Shown here: piece by piece, positions 1 to 7,244 of the stretch
How positions within the stretch are numbered: the first letter of the stretch is position 1
Layout: each line of letters begins with the position of its first letter
Assembly (NCBI GenBank): GCA_003563255.1
Contig: PWSL01000154.1
Coordinates: 1 to 16,130, forward strand
Source of the DNA: Desulfonatronospira sp.
GTDB lineage: Bacteria; Desulfobacterota; Desulfovibrionia; Desulfovibrionales; Desulfonatronovibrionaceae
DNA length: 16,130 nucleotides
Direction of reading: 5' to 3'
Notes under the pieces: model-generated
What the model was told of the DNA's origin: nothing
Databases searched by the model: none
What the model saw: the letters and a program-made list of their open reading frames with translations, nothing else
Made by a program: the position numbers and the translations under genes

Positions 1-39
1 CCGGAATTATTGAGAAGTTACAACGGTTACAGTCAAACA
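1..39. repeat. Clipped end of a dispersed repeat upstream of the SufC-like gene
   Basis: Bases 1-22 match 8743-8764 at 19 of 22 positions, including the identical core TTGAGAAGTTACA (10-22 and 8752-8764). Similarity continues weakly to about base 39. At 8743 the same sequence follows directly on a REP-like hairpin, so the window probably starts inside another copy of that composite repeat, with its hairpin lying outside the window. Confidence 0.5.
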
Positions 40-40
40 A

Positions 41-56
41 TTGCAAATATTCGCAA
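41..56. promoter_or_regulatory. Candidate operator: 16-bp near-palindrome before the SufC-like gene
   Basis: TTGCAAATATTCGCAA reads almost the same on both strands: half-sites TTGC and GCAA around AATATT, with one symmetric pair mismatched (14 of 16 symmetric positions). It ends 35 bases before the chosen start codon and 24 bases before the ribosome binding site, a usual place for a repressor site. It does not match the IscR or Fur consensus as I remember them, so the regulator is unknown. Function is inferred from symmetry and position only. Confidence 0.35.
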
Positions 57-91
57 ACAAGGACCAATCAACGCATACACGAGGAGTTGTT

Positions 92-850
92 ATGCTCAAA
101 ATGGAAGATTTGTACGTAAAGGTGGGCGGCAAGGAGATTCTCAAGGGAATCAACCTGCACATAAGTGATGGCGAGAATTATATTCTGTTTGGGCCCAACG
201 GTTCCGGTAAGACTTCCCTGCTGATGACCCTTATGGGTTTTGACGGCTACGAGGTCGTTCAGGGCAGGATCTATTACAACGATCATGACATCACCAGCAT
301 GCCTGCTTACGAACGGGCAAGGCTTGGTATTGGCATGTCATTTCAACGTCCGCCGACTATCCACGGGCTCAAGACCAGGGATATGGTCAGGCTTTGTGCA
401 GGGGATAGAAAGGTTGACATAGAAGATCTTGCAAAGGAAGTAAATTTTTCGGAACTGCTGGAGCGAGACATTAATGCCGGTTTTTCCGGTGGTGAAATAA
501 AGAGGTCGGAGCTTTTGCAGCTTATGGCTCAGGATCCAAGCCTGATATTATTCGATGAACCGGAGTCAGGCGTGGACCTGGAAAATATGGCACTCATCGG
601 CAGGATTATCAAGTCCATTCTGGATGGTCCTCTGGAACCGAGAAACGGGGTTTCCATGAAAGAACTGAAGTCCAGACATCAGACATCCGGGCTGATTATC
701 ACCCATACAGGTTATATACTGGATTATATCAACGCCGACAGAGGCCAGGTTCTTTATGAAGGCAAACTATGCTGCACTGCAAGGCCCAGGGATATCCTGG
801 ATCATATCAGCAAATACGGCTATAAGGAGTGTGTAAGATGTCTCAACTAA
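92..850 (+). CDS. sufC: SufC-like ABC ATPase of a minimal two-gene iron-sulfur scaffold system
   Basis: Cytosolic ABC-type ATPase of 252 residues, expected to pair with the SufB/D-like protein encoded next and to power Fe-S cluster assembly on that scaffold. Visible motifs: Walker A GPNGSGKT (residues 34-41), Q-loop region MSFQRPP (82-88, typical of SufC), signature FSGGEIKRSE (131-140), Walker B LILFDEPE (151-158) and the switch His in ITHTGYIL (His205). The ATG at 92 is chosen because GAGGAG at 81-86 lies 5 bases before it; an upstream TTG at 41 has no such support. The tail carries Cys227-Cys228 and a C-terminal CVRC (Cys247, Cys250), not typical of E. coli SufC as I recall. The stop overlaps the next gene by 13 bases, so the two are translationally coupled. 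No cysteine desulfurase (SufS) or SufE/U follows. The pair fits the SUF-like minimal system (SmsCB) described for archaea and anaerobic bacteria. Confidence 0.9.
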   Translation: MLKMEDLYVKVGGKEILKGINLHISDGENYILFGPNGSGKTSLLMTLMGFDGYEVVQGRIYYNDHDITSMPAYERARLGIGMSFQRPPTIHGLKTRDMVRLCAGDRKVDIEDLAKEVNFSELLERDINAGFSGGEIKRSELLQLMAQDPSLILFDEPESGVDLENMALIGRIIKSILDGPLEPRNGVSMKELKSRHQTSGLIITHTGYILDYINADRGQVLYEGKLCCTARPRDILDHISKYGYKECVRCLN

Positions 851-2019
851 ACGAATGCGAAAGTCCCAGAGTAGACCTTGGCAAATACAGTTTTGACCAG
901 CAGGAGCAGTCTGCTCTGAAGGACTTGAGGCAACTGAGCGATGAAGACCGCAAGCGGTTGCTGATGGCCGGAGTGGATACCAACCAGACCCAGCGAAGCG
1001 GATCTTATCTGCACATCAACCACTCCAAGGTGCATTGCAGTTCCTCCCGGAAAGATGTCGAAATCATGGATATCAAGGAGGCCCTGGACACTTACGACGG
1101 GCTGCCGGAGTACTATTGGCAGGCGGTTGACAAGGAGAAGGACGAATTCACCAGGGCTGCAGCAGAAAAAGTGCATGGAGGGTACTTTATCAGGACGAAA
1201 AAGGGTGCCAAGATACAGGATCCTGTCCAGTCCTGCCTGTTTATCAAAGGCGAGAACGTCGGTCAGAACGTACACAACATCATTGTGGTGGAGGAAGATT
1301 CAGAGCTGCATGTCATTACAGGCTGCACCACCTCGGAGAATGTGACCTCTGCCCTGCACCTGGGTATTTCCGAGGTCTACATCAAAAAGGGGGGCAAACT
1401 TACCTTTACTATGGTTCACAACTGGGGCAGCGAGGTCATGGTCCGTCCCAGGACCATGGCTATAGTCGAAGAGGATGGAGTTTTTGCAAGTAATTATATT
1501 CTGCTTCGACCGGTGAAGTCGATACAGTCTTTTCCCACCGTATATCTAAACGGGGCGAGGGCTGTGGCCAGATTTAATTCCATCCTGGTGGCTCCCAAAG
1601 GATCCTACATAGACTCCGGAAACAAGATAGTGCTCAATGCCCCTGATACCAGGGGGGAAATCATCTCCAGGACCATTACTACCGGAGGTACAATAATCGC
1701 TCCCGGAATTATCGAGGGTAATATTGCTCCTGCAAAGGGGCATCTGGAGTGCAAGGGATTGGTGCTTTCAAACGGTATAATCCATGCTATCCCGGAATTA
1801 AAAGCTACTGTTCCAGGCGTGGAATTGTCCCATGAGGCTGCTGTGGGCAAAATAGCTCAGGAAGAGATAGAATACCTCATGGCTCGAGGACTAGACGAAG
1901 AAGAAGCGACCTCGACCATTGTCCGGGGCTTTATGAATGTGGATATCATGGGGTTGCCCGCTGAGCTTCACGCCAGCGTGGAAAAGACTATTCAGGAAAC
2001 TGAGAAGGATATGTTTTAA
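838..2019 (+). CDS. sufB: SufB/SufD-like Fe-S scaffold protein (SmsB-type)
   Basis: Protein of 393 residues with the SufB/D core beta-helix: GYFIRTKKGAKIQDP (115-129), HVITGCTT (158-165), and the C-terminal motif SHEAAVGKI (331-339). In that motif His332 and Glu333 sit where SufD has its functional His and SufB its functional Glu. It is shorter than E. coli SufB (about 495) and nearer SufD in length, suggesting one protein does both jobs, probably as a homodimer bound by two SufC-like subunits. By my alignment from memory the position of E. coli SufB Cys405 is Gly313 here, although Cys305 is present in LECKGLVL. The ATG at 838 follows AAGGAG (824-829) with 8 bases of spacing; a GTG three codons earlier lies inside that site. 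The gene overlaps its partner by 13 bases and is followed by a hairpin 20 bases after the stop. Calling it SufB rather than SufD is a convention. Confidence 0.88.
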   Translation: MSQLNECESPRVDLGKYSFDQQEQSALKDLRQLSDEDRKRLLMAGVDTNQTQRSGSYLHINHSKVHCSSSRKDVEIMDIKEALDTYDGLPEYYWQAVDKEKDEFTRAAAEKVHGGYFIRTKKGAKIQDPVQSCLFIKGENVGQNVHNIIVVEEDSELHVITGCTTSENVTSALHLGISEVYIKKGGKLTFTMVHNWGSEVMVRPRTMAIVEEDGVFASNYILLRPVKSIQSFPTVYLNGARAVARFNSILVAPKGSYIDSGNKIVLNAPDTRGEIISRTITTGGTIIAPGIIEGNIAPAKGHLECKGLVLSNGIIHAIPELKATVPGVELSHEAAVGKIAQEEIEYLMARGLDEEEATSTIVRGFMNVDIMGLPAELHASVEKTIQETEKDMF

Positions 2020-2038
2020 TGGCGTTATAAAAACGAAA

Positions 2039-2066
2039 GGGCTCCGGGGTTATTACTCCCGGAGCC
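2039..2066 (+). terminator. Hairpin terminator after the SufC/SufB pair
   Basis: A perfect 9-bp GC-rich stem, GGCTCCGGG (2039-2047) with CCCGGAGCC (2058-2066), closes a 10-base loop 20 bases after the stop codon. The following sequence is T-rich only in a broken way (TTACAATTATTTCTT), so termination may be moderate. Preceding A residues could let it act in both directions for secF arriving from the right. Confidence 0.7.
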
Positions 2067-2121
2067 TTACAATTATTTCTTCGATATCATGGGGTGCCGA
2101 CAAAGGCCGCTTTAATCCAAG

Positions 2122-2212
2122 GCGGGCTACGCCCGCAACCCAATAAAGAAAAGAGCTTTTTTGACAGGATTTCAGGAGTAAGCCACTAAAATATAACTGA
2201 CAACTGGGTTGC
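2122..2212. repeat. Nested inverted repeats between the convergent sufB and secF genes
   Basis: Two structures lie in the 235-base convergent gap: a tight hairpin GCGGGC-TAC-GCCCGC (2122-2136), and 8-bp arms GCAACCCA (2135-2142) and TGGGTTGC (2205-2212) about 62 bases apart. Neither is followed by a T-run on the minus strand, so neither is a classic secF terminator. They may be a small repeat element or an mRNA 3' structure. Confidence 0.35.
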
Positions 2213-2254
2213 AGGCATAGTCAGCGTCAGGATTCAAGGTGCTGGTTTTACGTT

Positions 2255-3370
2255 CTATGCTCTTTTCTTCTGAGCCCGCTGGGCCATCCTGGTTTTCACA
2301 TCGATAATTTCTTCCTTTTCCTCCTCGCCTGGAATTTCAGGTCTCAGCTTCAGGAGTATAGAACTGGCCACGAAGATCGAGGAATAGGTGCCCACAACTA
2401 CTCCCACCAGCAGGGCAAAGGCAAAATCGTGAATTATGCCCCCACCAAGGATGAGCAGGGACAAAATGACCATGAGGGTGGTCCCTGAAGTTACAAGGGT
2501 ACGACTCAGGGTCTGGTTGAGGCTGATGTTGATGGTATGCGAAAGGGACTCACTAATTTTTTTACGCATATTTTCACGGATGCGGTCATAGATGACAATG
2601 GTGTCATTAAGGGAATACCCAATGATTGTCAGTAAGGCGGCCACGATACTCAGATCGAATTCCTTGTTGAGCAGCGAGAATATCCCCACAGTTATCAGCA
2701 CATCGTGAATCAGGGCTAGAACCGCACCCAGAGCAAAACTCAGCCTGAGATACCAGAAAAAGATCAATGATATCAAAAGGGCGCCCAAAATGAGAAAGAC
2801 CAGCGGCACGGCCAGGATCTTCAGGAAGTAGACCCCCAGTCCCAGACCTGCCGCCATGAAGCCTGCGATAAACCACTTATGTTCAAAGCGTCCGGAAATA
2901 TAAATGGAAATCAGCAATACTGCAAAGAAAAGTGCCTGCAGTGCGTTTTCACGCAGCTCCTCCCCAACACGCGGACCTACCATTTCCAGTCTCTGAAATG
3001 AGTATTCATCCTCCTGAAACTCTGCATTCAGGGCTTCACGGGTTCTTTGCCGGACATCGCTAGTGGTCATTTCCTCTGCAGAAGTCCGGACCAGGTATTC
3101 GTTGTCCCCGCGGTCTCCGAAGGTCTGGAGGGACATGCCCTGCAACCGGGCCTGTTGCAGAAGGGATTCCAGGTGACGCATATCCACTTCAGATTCAAAC
3201 TTGATCTGGATAATAACCCCGCCGGCGAAGTCGATGCCGTACCTTGGACCCCCTTTGATCAACAGGGAGGTAAGACCCAGCAGTATAAGAGCCAGGGAAA
3301 TAATCAGGGCCAGGCGTCGCCAGCCCATAAAGTCAAATCTGGTATCCGGTCTGATTATCTGAAAACCCAT
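2255..3370 (-). CDS. secF: Protein translocase subunit SecF with two extra predicted membrane helices
   Basis: Inner-membrane partner of SecD; the SecDF complex uses the proton gradient to help pull proteins through SecYEG. Visible features: TM1 at about 17-37, the periplasmic-domain motif YGIDFAGGVIIQIKF (44-58), TM2 at about 145-161, and the conserved ALGAVLALIHDVL (213-225) and GYSLNDTIVIYDRIREN (251-267). Between RFE (161-163) and the ALGAV motif, which are nearly adjacent in E. coli SecF, lies an insert of about 45 residues with two hydrophobic stretches (about 167-184 and 187-206). Total length is 371 residues against about 323 in E. coli. The C-terminal tail is charged. The gene starts 20 bases after the secD stop, so it is co-transcribed. 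The ribosome binding site is weak (AAGG about 12 bases upstream), consistent with coupling to secD. Confidence 0.95.
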   Translation of the reverse strand: MGFQIIRPDTRFDFMGWRRLALIISLALILLGLTSLLIKGGPRYGIDFAGGVIIQIKFESEVDMRHLESLLQQARLQGMSLQTFGDRGDNEYLVRTSAEEMTTSDVRQRTREALNAEFQEDEYSFQRLEMVGPRVGEELRENALQALFFAVLLISIYISGRFEHKWFIAGFMAAGLGLGVYFLKILAVPLVFLILGALLISLIFFWYLRLSFALGAVLALIHDVLITVGIFSLLNKEFDLSIVAALLTIIGYSLNDTIVIYDRIRENMRKKISESLSHTINISLNQTLSRTLVTSGTTLMVILSLLILGGGIIHDFAFALLVGVVVGTYSSIFVASSILLKLRPEIPGEEEKEEIIDVKTRMAQRAQKKRA

Positions 3371-3390
3371 TATGGTTCTGCCTTACACGT

Positions 3391-4992
3391 TTAAATGTTG
3401 AGTGCTGTTTTTGGTTTGCGATAGGAAATCCAGAGATCAAAGATGACCCTGGACACAAAAATGGCAGTAAACATGGATGCCAAAATACCCAGAGTAAGGG
3501 TGACGGCAAATCCTCTTACGGGTCCGGTACCGAACTGATAAAGAATAAGGGCCGCTATGACAGTGGTGACATTGGCATCCAGAATGGTCAGCGTGGCACG
3601 GTTGTATCCCTCCTGTACCGCTGCCCTGGGCGAAAGCCCTCGCCTCAATTCTTCCCGTATACGTTCAAAAATCAGCACATTGGCATCCACTGCAATTCCG
3701 ATGGTGAGTATGATCCCGGCTATTCCAGGCAGGGTAAGAGTAGCCCCGAAGCCTGCAAGCCCGGCCAGTATCAGAATAATATTCAGGGCCAGGACAGTGT
3801 TGGCTACAACCCCGGCGAAACCGAAGTAAAAAACCATGAATATCACCACCAGAGCCCCTCCGATGAGGGCTGAGCGCACACCACGTTCGATGGACTCCTG
3901 CCCCAGGGAAGGCCCGACAGTCCTTTCTTCCATGATGTGCACAGGTGCAGGCAGCGCTCCGGCCCTTAAAACAACCGCAAGGTCATGTGCTTCCTGAACT
4001 GTAAACCGGCCTGTTATGCTGGCCCTGCCTCCGGAAATCCTTTCCTGGATAACCGGTGTAGAATAGACTTCTCCGTCCAGAACAATGGCCAGCCTTTCCC
4101 GGATGTTTTCCCCGGTGATCCTCTCGAAAATCCTGGCGCCGCGGGAGTCAAAGGTCAGAGAGACGTAAGGGTTGTTGCGCTCGTCAAAAGCTGTATGGGC
4201 GTTGGTAATATGTTCCCCGCTCATGAGGGTTTCGTCCCTGAGAACTACAGGGTCCCTGCGTTCAGTGCCGTCCGGAAGTTCTGTGATCTGGTAGTACAGA
4301 CGGCTTCCCGGAGGAAGAATCCCTTCCTCGGCCCTTCGAAGATCGGCGTCCTCGTCTACAAGCTTGAATTCCAGATGTGCGGTCTGACCGATGATATCAA
4401 TGGCCCTTTCAGGATCGTCCATACCAGGGAGCTGGACCTGAATCCGGTCCTCTTCCTGTTTGCGGATGTCCGGTTCTGCCAGGCCGAACTGATCTATACG
4501 GTTGCGGATGGTTTTGACAGCCTGGTCCATGGTCATATTGTGCATCTCTTGTTTGAGCTGCGGGATATATTCCAGGGTGTAGCGGATGCGGTCGTCCTCC
4601 TGCTGCACTTTGTCCACCACTTCCAGGTTGGGATGTCTGTCCCTCAGAAGCTGCTCCAGTTGACCCTGCTGCTGGCTTCTAAGGAGGGTAAACTCCAATT
4701 GAGTATCCTCGTTCACCGTGGGCCGGAGAACATGGATTTCATTATGCCTGGCATCTTCACGAATATCCCGTCCCGCCTGGGCCAGGGATCTTTCCATGGC
4801 TTTTTCTGTCTCGACCCCAAGCATGAGGTGGATTCCACCCTGTAGGTCCAGACCAAGGTTCAACTGTCTGTCAGGAAGGTATTGACCAAGTTTTGAATCC
4901 TTGATCTGGGAAAAAGTAGGCAGAAAAAATGCCAGGCTGACAAACAGCACCAGTAATATGATGGGAATTTTCCAACGCAGGTTGGCCTTCAT
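3391..4992 (-). CDS. secD: Protein translocase subunit SecD
   Basis: Inner-membrane SecD, acting with SecF and YajC in the late, proton-driven steps of Sec export. Of 533 residues: TM1 at about 8-26, the P1 motif LGLDLQGGIHLMLGV (46-60), the large periplasmic domain (about 60-360, including VVLRAGALPAPV at 340-351), then five C-terminal helices from about 372. The signature GIAVDANVLIFERIREELRRG starts at 432; Asp436 matches the proton-relay Asp of TM4. The length is ordinary for bacterial SecD that is separate from SecF. The ATG is preceded by AGGA at a rather long distance (11 bases). A gap of 215 bases separates it from yajC and holds a possible promoter, so secDF may be expressed partly on its own. 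Confidence 0.97.
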   Translation of the reverse strand: MKANLRWKIPIILLVLFVSLAFFLPTFSQIKDSKLGQYLPDRQLNLGLDLQGGIHLMLGVETEKAMERSLAQAGRDIREDARHNEIHVLRPTVNEDTQLEFTLLRSQQQGQLEQLLRDRHPNLEVVDKVQQEDDRIRYTLEYIPQLKQEMHNMTMDQAVKTIRNRIDQFGLAEPDIRKQEEDRIQVQLPGMDDPERAIDIIGQTAHLEFKLVDEDADLRRAEEGILPPGSRLYYQITELPDGTERRDPVVLRDETLMSGEHITNAHTAFDERNNPYVSLTFDSRGARIFERITGENIRERLAIVLDGEVYSTPVIQERISGGRASITGRFTVQEAHDLAVVLRAGALPAPVHIMEERTVGPSLGQESIERGVRSALIGGALVVIFMVFYFGFAGVVANTVLALNIILILAGLAGFGATLTLPGIAGIILTIGIAVDANVLIFERIREELRRGLSPRAAVQEGYNRATLTILDANVTTVIAALILYQFGTGPVRGFAVTLTLGILASMFTAIFVSRVIFDLWISYRKPKTALNI

Positions 4993-5083
4993 GAGTAACT
5001 ATCCTGAAATTAAATTAATTTTCTTATCGCCTTGACAGTAAAAAGTTCCAGTGCATCCCTCTGGATTTAAGGATCATTTCCTT

Positions 5084-5122
5084 CAGGGCAAAAAAATATA
5101 CGCCCTGCCTAATATCTTGCAA
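5084..5122 (-). promoter_or_regulatory. Possible sigma-70 promoter for secDF overlapped by a hairpin
   Basis: On the minus strand a -35-like TTGCAA (5117-5122) is separated by 16 bases from a -10-like TATATT (5095-5100), giving a start near 5088 and a leader of about 95 bases before secD. The -10 box lies in the loop of an inverted repeat, CAGGGC (5084-5089) with GCCCTG (5102-5107). That repeat could be an operator or a weak yajC terminator. Assignment by eye only. Confidence 0.35.
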
Positions 5123-5207
5123 CCTGACCTTATCTGAAAAAGATGTGGTTTTCAGGCTTGACTTGATTGGTGTTGCCTTGGCATGCACCCGGGATAGCAG
5201 GACCGGA

Positions 5208-5546
5208 TTATTCTCTTTTTACTGCATCATGGCTGGGATCAGCCAGGCCTGCGATATAATTACGATTGGCCTTTATTTTGGTGTTGTCGCCTATCTCCAG
5301 GGTCAGCACTTCGCTTTGAATGTCTGAAATTCGTGCATACAGCCCGCCATTGGTGAGCACATTGTCTCCTCTTTTGAGGTTGGCCAGAACGTTTCGATGT
5401 TCTTTTGCCTTTTTCTGCTGAGGTCGTATCAACAGAAAATAAAAGATGGCGAACATGAGGATCAAGGGTACGAAAGCAGCCAGGGGGCTGCCAGCTCCGG
5501 ATTCAGGGTCAGCTCCCATGGCAAAAATTACGGTTTCCAAGAACAT
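5208..5546 (-). CDS. yajC: Preprotein translocase accessory subunit YajC
   Basis: Small inner-membrane protein of 112 residues that associates with SecDF. It has a short periplasmic N-terminus, one TM helix at about 23-41 and the hallmark RPQQKKAKEH (41-50) directly after it. The cytosolic domain follows, with LKRGDNVLTNGGLYARI. The start is supported by a strong AGGAGGA on the minus strand (5552-5558), 5 bases before the ATG. It lies upstream of secD and secF in the usual order. No gene for tgt, which often precedes yajC, is seen; an M48 protease takes that place. Confidence 0.96.
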   Translation of the reverse strand: MFLETVIFAMGADPESGAGSPLAAFVPLILMFAIFYFLLIRPQQKKAKEHRNVLANLKRGDNVLTNGGLYARISDIQSEVLTLEIGDNTKIKANRNYIAGLADPSHDAVKRE

Positions 5547-5640
5547 GTGTTTCCTCCTGATATGAATTGTTGTTATTATCGTGACAGGAAATACCCAAAA
5601 AAATGCGCTGTTTTATAAGCAACAGGCAATTTGAACAGGC

Positions 5641-5759
5641 GTATCTATCATAAAATAAAACGATTGTCCATAAAAAACAGTGCCGGGAGAGCCGACATCC
5701 TCCGGGCTGTATGCCTCCGGGCATGAAGCAGTGCGGCATGCAAAGCTCTGAACAGATAC
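5641..5759. repeat. Palindromic repeat element (GTATCTG-ended type) downstream of the M48 protease gene
   Basis: The right end (5736-5759) is the inverse of the motif GTATCTGTTTAGCGCTTTGC with two changes. The left side keeps only GTATCT at 5641. Bases 5679-5712 match 11531-11560 closely, sharing GGGAGAGCCG and CATCCTCCGG. Small hairpins lie inside, such as ATGCC (5711-5715) with GGCAT (5720-5724). The element ends 7 bases after the stop codon of the M48 gene, which puts it in the leader of yajC. Confidence 0.6.
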
Positions 5760-5766
5760 GATCAAG

Positions 5767-7176
5767 TCAGGATTTTTTCCAGTACTTGAGCCTTTCCTCA
5801 TAAGCATTTTTCAGTTCCTTCAGTTTTTGTTCCTGCTCCGGGCTCTGGGCCGCCTCTCTGGCTCTGGCCAGGTGAAAATCAGCCCTGCTTCTCTGATTGC
5901 TGAAAATGTGGGCATAAGCCATATGCAGGTGAGCCATGAAGTTGTCGCCTCCGCCTCCGTAAGTGCGGGCCAGGTACTCATGCACCCGGGGGTTTTCTGG
6001 CATTTTTTTCAAGGCTTCATGAAAGTAGTTGATGGCGGTATCCCTGTCGCCCTTTTCAGCCAGAACTCTGGCATAGAATAAAAGAGCGAGACTGTCTTCA
6101 GGGTTCAACATTACTGCTTTCTGCAGAAGCTCGCCTGCTTTTGCCAACTGGTCATACTGAAAATAAAACCTGCCGGCCTCCCTCAGGAACAGGGGATCAC
6201 TGTCATCGCAGGACAGAAGTTTTTCAAAATTCTGCTGAGCGTCCCGCACCCGGTTCATACGGCTGTTGGCTATCCCCTGGCCCAGGTTGGCCAGGCATTC
6301 ATCCCCGGTCTCTTTGCGAAAGTGATCCAGGGCTGCCGCAGGGTCGTCATGCCTGGCCCGCAGAAGAGTCTGCACCCTGTAAAGTTTGCGGTTGTCGTCT
6401 TGGCGCTCAAGGAGATGGTCATCCAGCCGTTCAATGCGATTCCTCAAATAGTTGATACGTTCATCTACCCCGGGGTGGGTGCTCATGTAGGAGGGAATAT
6501 CTCCACCAGCGAAAAACTGCAGCCGCCTGATCTTCTGCAGGGCTGAAACCGCTCCTTCAGGGTTGTAGCCTGCCTGGATGAGGTAATTCATTCCAATATG
6601 GTCAGCTTCCCGCTCGTCCTCTCTGGAATAACTTAAAAAAGCGGATTGTGCTCCTGCTATGGAGCCCACTGCAAGAGTCTGGCCGGCGTCCGCACCCACA
6701 AGAGCTCCGGCGATAATGCCCAGCAGGGCGCCGGCGCTGATTTTTTTTGAACGCTCAATATTCCGGGCAACGTGCCTCTGAGTAATGTGCGCCAGCTCAT
6801 GGCTCATGATGTAAGCTAGTTCGGACTCGGTTTCCATCCTGGTTATCATGCCCGAAAAAAGGACCATGTACCCTGCTACAGTAGCCATCGCATTCAGGGA
6901 TCTGTCCTCTACAACATCCACCTGAAGCGGGAAAGGCTGGGGCGGGGCGGCTTTTTCAAGCCTGGAAGCGATTTCCTGGACGTAGCCGGTGATTACCGGA
7001 TCCTGGACCACCTCAAAATTGCTCCGTATAAGTCTGTGTACCTTTTGGCCCAGTTCTGCCTCGTCACTAATGGTAAACTCGCCGAATATAAAGGAGTTGA
7101 CCTGTGATGCGGGAACACACAATGCCAGCATCAGGAGAAGGCAGGTGAAAACTTTCAGACGGTAAAGGCTCGGCAT
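5767..7176 (-). CDS. Exported M48 metalloprotease with C-terminal TPR repeats (BepA/YfgC-like)
   Basis: Zinc metallopeptidase of the M48 family, 469 residues, probably periplasmic. It has a positively charged start and a hydrophobic segment (about 8-26) as signal peptide; LALC (17-20) is not a good lipobox. The zinc motif is HELAH (126-130, in MSHELAHITQRH), with the third ligand Glu190 in EREADHIG. Helical TPR-type repeats fill about 270-460 (for example the run ending AVMLNPEDSLALLFYARVL). This order matches E. coli BepA, which checks outer-membrane protein (LptD) assembly and degrades failed intermediates; the same role is inferred. It sits 68 bases after rho, with an imperfect hairpin and T5 between them. 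The ATG has no clear ribosome binding site. Its place upstream of yajC-secDF suits an export quality-control role. Confidence 0.88.
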   Translation of the reverse strand: MPSLYRLKVFTCLLLMLALCVPASQVNSFIFGEFTISDEAELGQKVHRLIRSNFEVVQDPVITGYVQEIASRLEKAAPPQPFPLQVDVVEDRSLNAMATVAGYMVLFSGMITRMETESELAYIMSHELAHITQRHVARNIERSKKISAGALLGIIAGALVGADAGQTLAVGSIAGAQSAFLSYSREDEREADHIGMNYLIQAGYNPEGAVSALQKIRRLQFFAGGDIPSYMSTHPGVDERINYLRNRIERLDDHLLERQDDNRKLYRVQTLLRARHDDPAAALDHFRKETGDECLANLGQGIANSRMNRVRDAQQNFEKLLSCDDSDPLFLREAGRFYFQYDQLAKAGELLQKAVMLNPEDSLALLFYARVLAEKGDRDTAINYFHEALKKMPENPRVHEYLARTYGGGGDNFMAHLHMAYAHIFSNQRSRADFHLARAREAAQSPEQEQKLKELKNAYEERLKYWKKS

Positions 7177-7178
7177 GG

Positions 7179-7213
7179 TAAAAACCCGGGGAGCTGTCTT
7201 AAGGACAGCCCGA
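7179..7213 (-). terminator. Weak hairpin plus T5 between rho and the M48 gene (possible attenuator)
   Basis: On the minus strand GCTGTC and GACAGC (7193-7198 with 7204-7209) form a 6-bp stem, which could extend through CGGG/CCCG with a small bulge. It is followed by GGTTTTT just before the M48 start codon. The stem is short, so partial termination or attenuation between rho and the protease gene is the most that can be suggested. Confidence 0.3.
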
Positions 7214-7244
7214 GATTATGCAAAGCAGGGACTTTGCTTGCAAT

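Noticed and set aside
3985..4845. 286-residue open frame on the plus strand inside secD
   Set aside because: It lies entirely antisense to a clear secD gene, shows no family motif and has the look of a codon-bias shadow frame.
5509..5807. Minus-strand frames of 64-76 residues between the M48 gene and yajC
   Set aside because: They are composed of repeat sequence and overlap real genes; no ribosome binding site or protein features.
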